Origin: Chrysochromulina tobinii | Lineage: Eukaryota > Haptophyta > Prymnesiales > Chrysochromulinaceae | DNA length: 28,531 bases | Direction of reading: 5' to 3' | Assembly: GCA_001275005.1 (NCBI GenBank) | Contig: JWZX01002719.1 | Location: 1-28,531 of the forward strand | In this document: in pieces, positions 24,792 to 28,531 of the stretch | Layout of the letters: each line of letters begins with the position of its first letter | How positions within the stretch are numbered: the stretch's first letter is position 1 | Position numbers and translations under genes: made by a program | The notes under the pieces: generated by a model | Told to the model about the DNA's origin: nothing | Seen by the model: only the letters and a program-made list of their open reading frames with translations | Database searches by the model: none

Positions 24792-26540
24792 ATGAGGACC
24801 CTTCTCCTCGCAGCCGTCGGCCTCTTGGTCTGTGCGGTGCTCACGCTAAAAGTCACGATGGGCGCGCCGTCGACGGACAGCGCGAAGCTCTCCGAGCTCG
24901 CCGAGGCGCGACGCACGATCCGCCAGCTCCAGCAGCAGCTGCAGGCACAGCACCGGCGCCTCGCGCAGCCTCCAGACGCAGGCCCGTCTTCTGCCGCAGC
25001 TTCTGCCTTGGTGAGCCCAGCCAAGCAGCGCTGGGAAGCCACCCCTACAAACCTCAAGCTGAACGCCATCCTTGCGGAGCGCGCCAACGCACGTGGCGAG
25101 GCGATGCTCGCGCTTGCAAACGACGTGATGATGTGCTCGAACAGGAAGTCGTGTTGGTGGAGCGGCGGGAACATCTTCGAGACATTTCTGAAGAGCTTGC
25201 AGCGCGTCAAGGTGACCAATGTGGTGGTCATCACACTCGATGACGCGACACACCAGTTCTGCACCAGCTTCGGCTCGGTCGGCTGCCTGCGGCTAGACAT
25301 GCCCGTACCGAAGGCGCAGCAGGGCTCGCGTGGCGCGAACATGATCTCGACGCTCAAATACGACTTGCTGCGCCAGGCTCTACTGATGGGATTCGCCATC
25401 CTGGTCGTTGATCTCGACCTCCTCTTTCTCAAGGATCCGTTTGAGCATTTGTACCGCGATGCGGATGTGGAGGCGTCCACTGATGGCTTCTCTGCGGCCT
25501 GGGCGGGAGGTCAGATGCAAGCCCACTGATGGCCTCTGATTGCGGTCTGATCACATCTGAATGCGTATGCTCGCGTCGGGTGACCCGCCGCTGATCGCCG
25601 CGGATGGCAGGTCAAATCCAATCCATCCATGACGCCAACATGGGTTGGGGCGCGGGCGGGCTGTATGTACAGGTACGTTGATTGCCACGGATGAGCTGCC
25701 TTGCATGCAAGTGCTCATCACGGCGCACCCCCCTCCCCGGGCGGGCTGTAATGTACAGCACTTCACACTCAACGTGGGCTGTGCGTTTTTTCGCCCTACG
25801 GAGAAGGCGATTGAGCTGCTTCGACGAGTGGCGTATTCACTCTCGCAGGCGTCGGGGTGGGACCAGCAGGTGATGATTGCCACTGATTGCCACTGATTGC
25901 CACTGATTGCCACTGATTGCCACTGATTGCCACTGATTGCCACTGATTGCCTCAGGGAGGGAGGCAAGGGTGGGACCAGCAGGTGATGATTGCCTCCCCG
26001 TTGGCCTCCCTGGTCACCATTGATTTGCTGATGGTCCTTTGCATCGGCGCTGATTGCGACTGATGGCGCCACTGGGTGCGACTGATGGCGCCGCTGATTG
26101 CGACCTATGGCGCAGGTGTTCAACTCGGAGGTGTTCATGTTGTCTCACGGCGAGTACAACGGCTCCAAGGTTGGCGTGCGCGTGATGCATTATCTCGAGT
26201 GCGCCCATCCCACGCTCATCCCACTAATGAGTGCGCCCATCCCACGCTCATCCCACGAAGGCCCGGCCATCCTGATGGCGGCTGATTGGCACTGATGAGC
26301 AGCCACTGATTGCGCTGATTACCTCGCTCCTCACACAGGTGGGTTAACTCGAAAGTCTTCTTCTACTCAAGCCGCGCGCACTTCTTTCCTGGGGCACCGC
26401 CCAAGACAGCAGCCGAACTACCCGTCATGGTGCATATGAACTACCACCCCGACAAGCACAAGCGCATGCTCTGCGTCTGGGAGCGGTACTGCGAGGGCAA
26501 GCACAGCGCGTGCGACGCTCTGCCGCCCGCGACCAAATAA
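24792..26540 (+). CDS. GT77-like Golgi glycosyltransferase (nucleotide-diphospho-sugar transferase)
   Basis: Exons 24792-25509, 25611-25672, 25759-25869, 26116-26198, 26339-26540; 391 aa, all junctions in frame. Type II topology: signal anchor at 3-22, then a coiled-coil stem (30-60). The catalytic domain has ITLDDATHQFC (148-157), a Lys-Tyr-Asp block (STLKYDLLRQALLMGF), the DxD motif VVDLDLLFLKDPF (205-217), then from later exons FTLNVGCAFFRPTEKAIELL, GWDQQ/VFNSEVF, WVNSKVFFYSS and VMVHMNYHPDKHKRM. These match DUF273/GT77-type transferases such as plant arabinosyl- and galactosyl-transferases for wall glycoproteins. All main motifs are present, so activity is likely; sugar and acceptor are unknown. 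Four short introns (101, 86, 246, 140 bp) all contain repeats. Confidence 0.88.
25510..25610 (+). repeat. GT77 intron 1 with AGGTCA(G/A)AT at both borders
   Basis: Exon 1 ends GGGAG and the intron begins GTCAGATGC; the next exon begins GTCAAATCC after CAG. AGGTCA is thus repeated at the two junctions. A CACTGATGGCCTCTGATTGC unit lies just inside the donor. Confidence 0.75.
25654..25758 (+). repeat. GT77 intron 2 (25673-25758) ends with a copy of the upstream exon end
   Basis: GGGCGGGCTGTATGTACAG (25654-25672, end of exon 2) recurs with one inserted A at 25739-25758, where it supplies the acceptor. The 86-bp intron therefore lies between two copies of one exon segment. Confidence 0.85.
25855..26115 (+). 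repeat. GT77 intron 3 (25870-26115): 27-bp duplication plus 10-bp CACTGATTGC array
   Basis: A 27-bp segment starting GGGTGGGACCAGCAGGTGAT occurs at 25855-25881 (exon end plus donor) and at 25968-25994 inside the intron. About seven CACTGATTGC units fill 25881-25950. Looser GCTGATTGCG and ACTGATGGCG units precede the acceptor GCGCAG. Confidence 0.9.
26197..26338 (+). repeat. GT77 intron 4 (26199-26338) with 28-bp donor duplication
   Basis: A 28-bp segment starting GAGTGCGCCCATCCCACGCT is repeated at 26197-26224 and 26229-26256. CTGATTGGCACTGATGAGC-type units follow. The join GA/GTGGGTTAAC gives YLEWVNSKVFF. Confidence 0.85.
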
Positions 26541-26842
26541 GCGCTCAGACCTCTCCGTGCAGACGGGCACAGAGTACAATTCTGGATACGTGGCCCCGTT
26601 GCTTATAATGCGATGCCTGTTCATACCAACGAAGGATGCAGATTGCAAGATTGAACCTCGCTGGCTTACATAGTTATCTGGGCGGACCGCAGCGAGGGCC
26701 GCGCGTACTCTTCTGGTTCTTTTTTCGGTTAGAAGTTCAGTTTGGCAGTTCCGATGCGCAACGGTGCGGCCACCTCACACAACGAGTTTTTCCCGAACCA
26801 TTCACAGCTCCGAACCCTTCCTGAGTGTGAGGTGCGAGTGTT
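26541..26842. other. Intergenic region; may hold the 5' exon of the aminotransferase
   Basis: The downstream aminotransferase frame has no ATG, so its first exon should be here. One candidate is the ATG at 26754, which opens a frame reading MRNGAATSHNEFFPNHSQLR, but the only compatible junction I found would leave a 32-bp intron, which is too short to trust. Confidence 0.4.
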
Positions 26843-28051
26843 GTGCATGCCGCTCACACAGAGCCGTGGTCGAAGAAGCACAAGCGAGTGACGCGTGACA
26901 AGCGAGTGACGCGTGCTGGCGCGGGCGGCCTGCGCCACAACCTGTCAAATTCGTATGCGCAGCCGCTCACACACGCCGAGCTCGTGCAGCACACGCTCGC
27001 CCGTGGCGACCACGCGCTGCTCCAGGCGTACAACGATCACTCGCTCGGCTACACGCCCAACGGCGGCAGCCTGGACCTGCGTGAGGAGATTGCGAAGCTC
27101 TACGGCCCGAAGATCACCGCGGATCACGTGCTTGTGTTCACGGGCGCTCAGGTGGCGTTGCCCACGGCGGCGTACGCGCTCACCAATGGCCACACGCACT
27201 CGATCGTCTTCGATCCGGCGTACCAGAGTACGCAGGACGCGCCGGTGTTCGCAGGCAGCCAGGTCACACGCCTCGAGCGCAAGGCATCCAACGGCTGGCA
27301 GATCGACGTGGCCGAGGTGCGCGCCGCCATCCGCGAGAACACGCGCTTCCTCATCATCAATGAGCCGTACAACCCGGCGGGCACGCTGATGAGCGCGGCG
27401 AGATTGCATGAGATCATCGAGCTCGCCGACGCGCACGGTATCTACATCCTGAGCGACGAGGTCTACCGGCTGCTTGAGCACGAGCCGCGTGACCGGCTGC
27501 CCGCGATGGCCGATGCATACTCGCGCGGGCTCTCGTGCGTGACCCTGTCCAAACCCTGGGGCGCGTGTGGCGTGAGCATCGGCTGGCTCGCATTCCAAGA
27601 TCTGTCGATCCGACAACGGCTGGTGGACGTGCAGTACTTTGGGAGCGCGTGCCCCTCGCGGGCGTCCGAGCTGCAGGCTTTGATGGTGCTTCGAGCGAGC
27701 GAAGCGATCCTCGCCAAGAATCTGAACCTCATCCGACGAAACTTTGGACTACTCGAGGCTCTGATGGGCAAGCATGCGCAGTGGCTGGAGTGGGTGCGCC
27801 CGACCGCCGGTGCGATCGCTTTCGTGCGCTTCAAAGGCCCACTCTCGTCCAACGAGCTCGGCGAACAGCTCGCGGCCGTTGGCATCGGCATCAAGCCCGC
27901 CTACTGCTTCACCGACGTCGTGACCAAGGAGAAGGATTACTTCCGCGTCGGCTACGGCGAGGAGAGCACGCCCGCGGCGCTGGACGCGCTGGACGCGTTC
28001 TTGGAAGCCCACGAGCAAGAGTGGGCTGTGCGGACCCGAAGCCGTCTGTGA
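26843..28051 (+). CDS. Class I/II PLP-dependent aminotransferase, 5' end unresolved
   Basis: The frame 26843-28051 (402 codons) has no ATG before the conserved region, so an upstream exon or a non-ATG start is needed; coordinates are those of the open frame. A 16-bp direct repeat (AAGCGAGTGACGCGTG, 26882-26912) lies in the first codons. Fold type I landmarks: SLGYTPNGGSLDLREEIAKLYG (67-88), substrate-side NEPYNPAG (173-180, usual NPxNPTG), SDEVY (204-208), PLP-lysine in TLSKPWGACGVSIGW (K237), and a C-terminal FRVGYGEES (usual Arg binding the substrate carboxylate). All key PLP residues are kept. Substrate is unknown; the sequence resembles general aminotransferases of the aspartate/capreomycidine-synthase-like group more than any named plant enzyme. 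No targeting signal can be judged. Confidence 0.8.
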   Translation: MHAAHTEPWSKKHKRVTRDKRVTRAGAGGLRHNLSNSYAQPLTHAELVQHTLARGDHALLQAYNDHSLGYTPNGGSLDLREEIAKLYGPKITADHVLVFTGAQVALPTAAYALTNGHTHSIVFDPAYQSTQDAPVFAGSQVTRLERKASNGWQIDVAEVRAAIRENTRFLIINEPYNPAGTLMSAARLHEIIELADAHGIYILSDEVYRLLEHEPRDRLPAMADAYSRGLSCVTLSKPWGACGVSIGWLAFQDLSIRQRLVDVQYFGSACPSRASELQALMVLRASEAILAKNLNLIRRNFGLLEALMGKHAQWLEWVRPTAGAIAFVRFKGPLSSNELGEQLAAVGIGIKPAYCFTDVVTKEKDYFRVGYGEESTPAALDALDAFLEAHEQEWAVRTRSRL

Positions 28052-28531
28052 ACAGCCTCAAATCTTTGATCGAACAAGTCACTAGAGGGGCCGAGGTTCC
28101 GTTCGTTACCACGCGGTCGCGGACCGCGGACGTCCAAACAAAGATTGACATATGCCGATTGACGTATACGGACAACACGGTTCGAGGTTCAGGTTCGAAG
28201 TTGAAACACCTTAGGGTAACACTATGTTGAAACACCATAGGGTAACTACCTGAGTGTTGAAACCCTCCCCCAAGGTCACGTCAAATAATGGTTGCTTCTG
28301 CTTCATAGATTTGTCTTCTAACTTCTTCTGTACGCTCGCGTGTCGCGATCTAACACTGACAGTCGAGAGCGAGTTCTTCTTCTTGTACGAGTGGACAGTG
28401 GAGAAGAGACCCGCGGCTGTGGCGCGGCAAAGCTCTCACCGTACACCGTACACCGACGAACAGGAACACAGTCGGCAACGCGTCGTCCCAACGAGCGTGC
28501 GCGACACGCGATCGACGACACGACACACGCG
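28052..28531. other. 3' flank and window end, no gene seen
   Basis: AT-richer than the genes. It includes the 28200-28246 repeat and a CTTCTTCTTGTACGAG region. Frames toward the window end (28318-28521 minus) are Arg-rich and unconvincing. A gene continuing past the window cannot be excluded. Confidence 0.5.
28200..28246. repeat. Imperfect 26-bp tandem repeat GTTGAAACACC(T/A)TAGGGTAAC
   Basis: Two copies (28200-28225 and 28226-28246) differ by one base over 21 bp; a third partial GTTGAAACC starts at about 28256. Lies about 150 bp after the aminotransferase stop. Confidence 0.75.

Noticed and set aside
26636-26824. 62-codon plus-strand frame before the aminotransferase
   Set aside because: No resemblance to an aminotransferase N-terminus and no acceptable splice to the downstream frame.
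28207-28246. TTAGGGT/ATAGGGT as a telomere fragment
   Set aside because: Only one TTAGGG hexamer, within a 26-bp unit; not a telomere array.

Overview
This is a nuclear segment from a GC-rich eukaryotic alga with a red-type secondary plastid, most likely a haptophyte. Four things point there. Genes are split by spliceosomal introns (GT-AG plus one probable GC-AG), and reading frames join exactly across them. Two gene products begin with a signal peptide followed by an ASAF-like context (ASASAF/VVP and SSAAAF/SLP), the usual bipartite plastid presequence of such algae. Genes are compact, on both strands, often in divergent pairs 120-230 bp apart. Introns and some exons are full of minisatellites. 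The lineage is inferred, not proven.

Layout. 98-1086 (+): class II aldolase-like protein that has lost most of its metal and catalytic residues. 1735-2775 (+): membrane-anchored MORN-repeat protein. 3207-7337 (+): seven-exon CobW/ZNG1-type G3E GTPase, apparently fused in frame to an F-box-like domain. 7748-8302 (-): small membrane protein. 8459-9337 (+): GDPD-like protein. 9928-11109 (-): PC-esterase/TBL-like protein. 11579-12043 (-): putative mitoribosomal protein. 12199-12963 (+): plastid-targeted protein. 13629-16418 (-): THOC5 of the THO mRNA-export complex. 16647-20166 (+): five-exon cyclic-nucleotide phosphodiesterase. 20675-21518 (+): multi-pass membrane protein. 22063-22605 (+): thylakoid-lumen protein with a twin-arginine signal. 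23289-23819 (-): HIT/HINT3-like protein. 24010-24672 (-): coiled-coil protein. 24792-26540 (+): five-exon GT77-like Golgi glycosyltransferase. 26843-28051 (+): PLP aminotransferase with an unresolved 5' end. The genes do not form one pathway; they look like ordinary dispersed nuclear genes.

The most striking signal is in the introns. In four unrelated genes (CobW, THOC5, PDE, GT77) introns are built from short tandem repeats, often 10 bp long with the core CTGAT(T/G)GCC, always in the transcribed orientation, including in THOC5 on the opposite strand. Several introns are also bounded by direct repeats that copy adjacent exon sequence and contain the proto-splice site AGGT: 42 bp around intron 7109-7178, 34 bp around intron 17446-17589, about 20-32 bp in others. 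In the two clearest cases the repeat offset equals the intron length exactly. This is what intron birth by tandem duplication of an AGGT-containing exon segment would leave, followed by minisatellite growth. The repeat unit carries a CTRAY-like branch-point motif and a TGA, and its 10-bp period puts stops in all three frames.

Other points of note are the CobW-F-box fusion with a His-rich coding minisatellite, the degenerate aldolase, and a PC-esterase lacking the usual Asp of its catalytic triad. Gene models were built by hand from frame continuity and splice consensus; no transcript or database comparison was possible.
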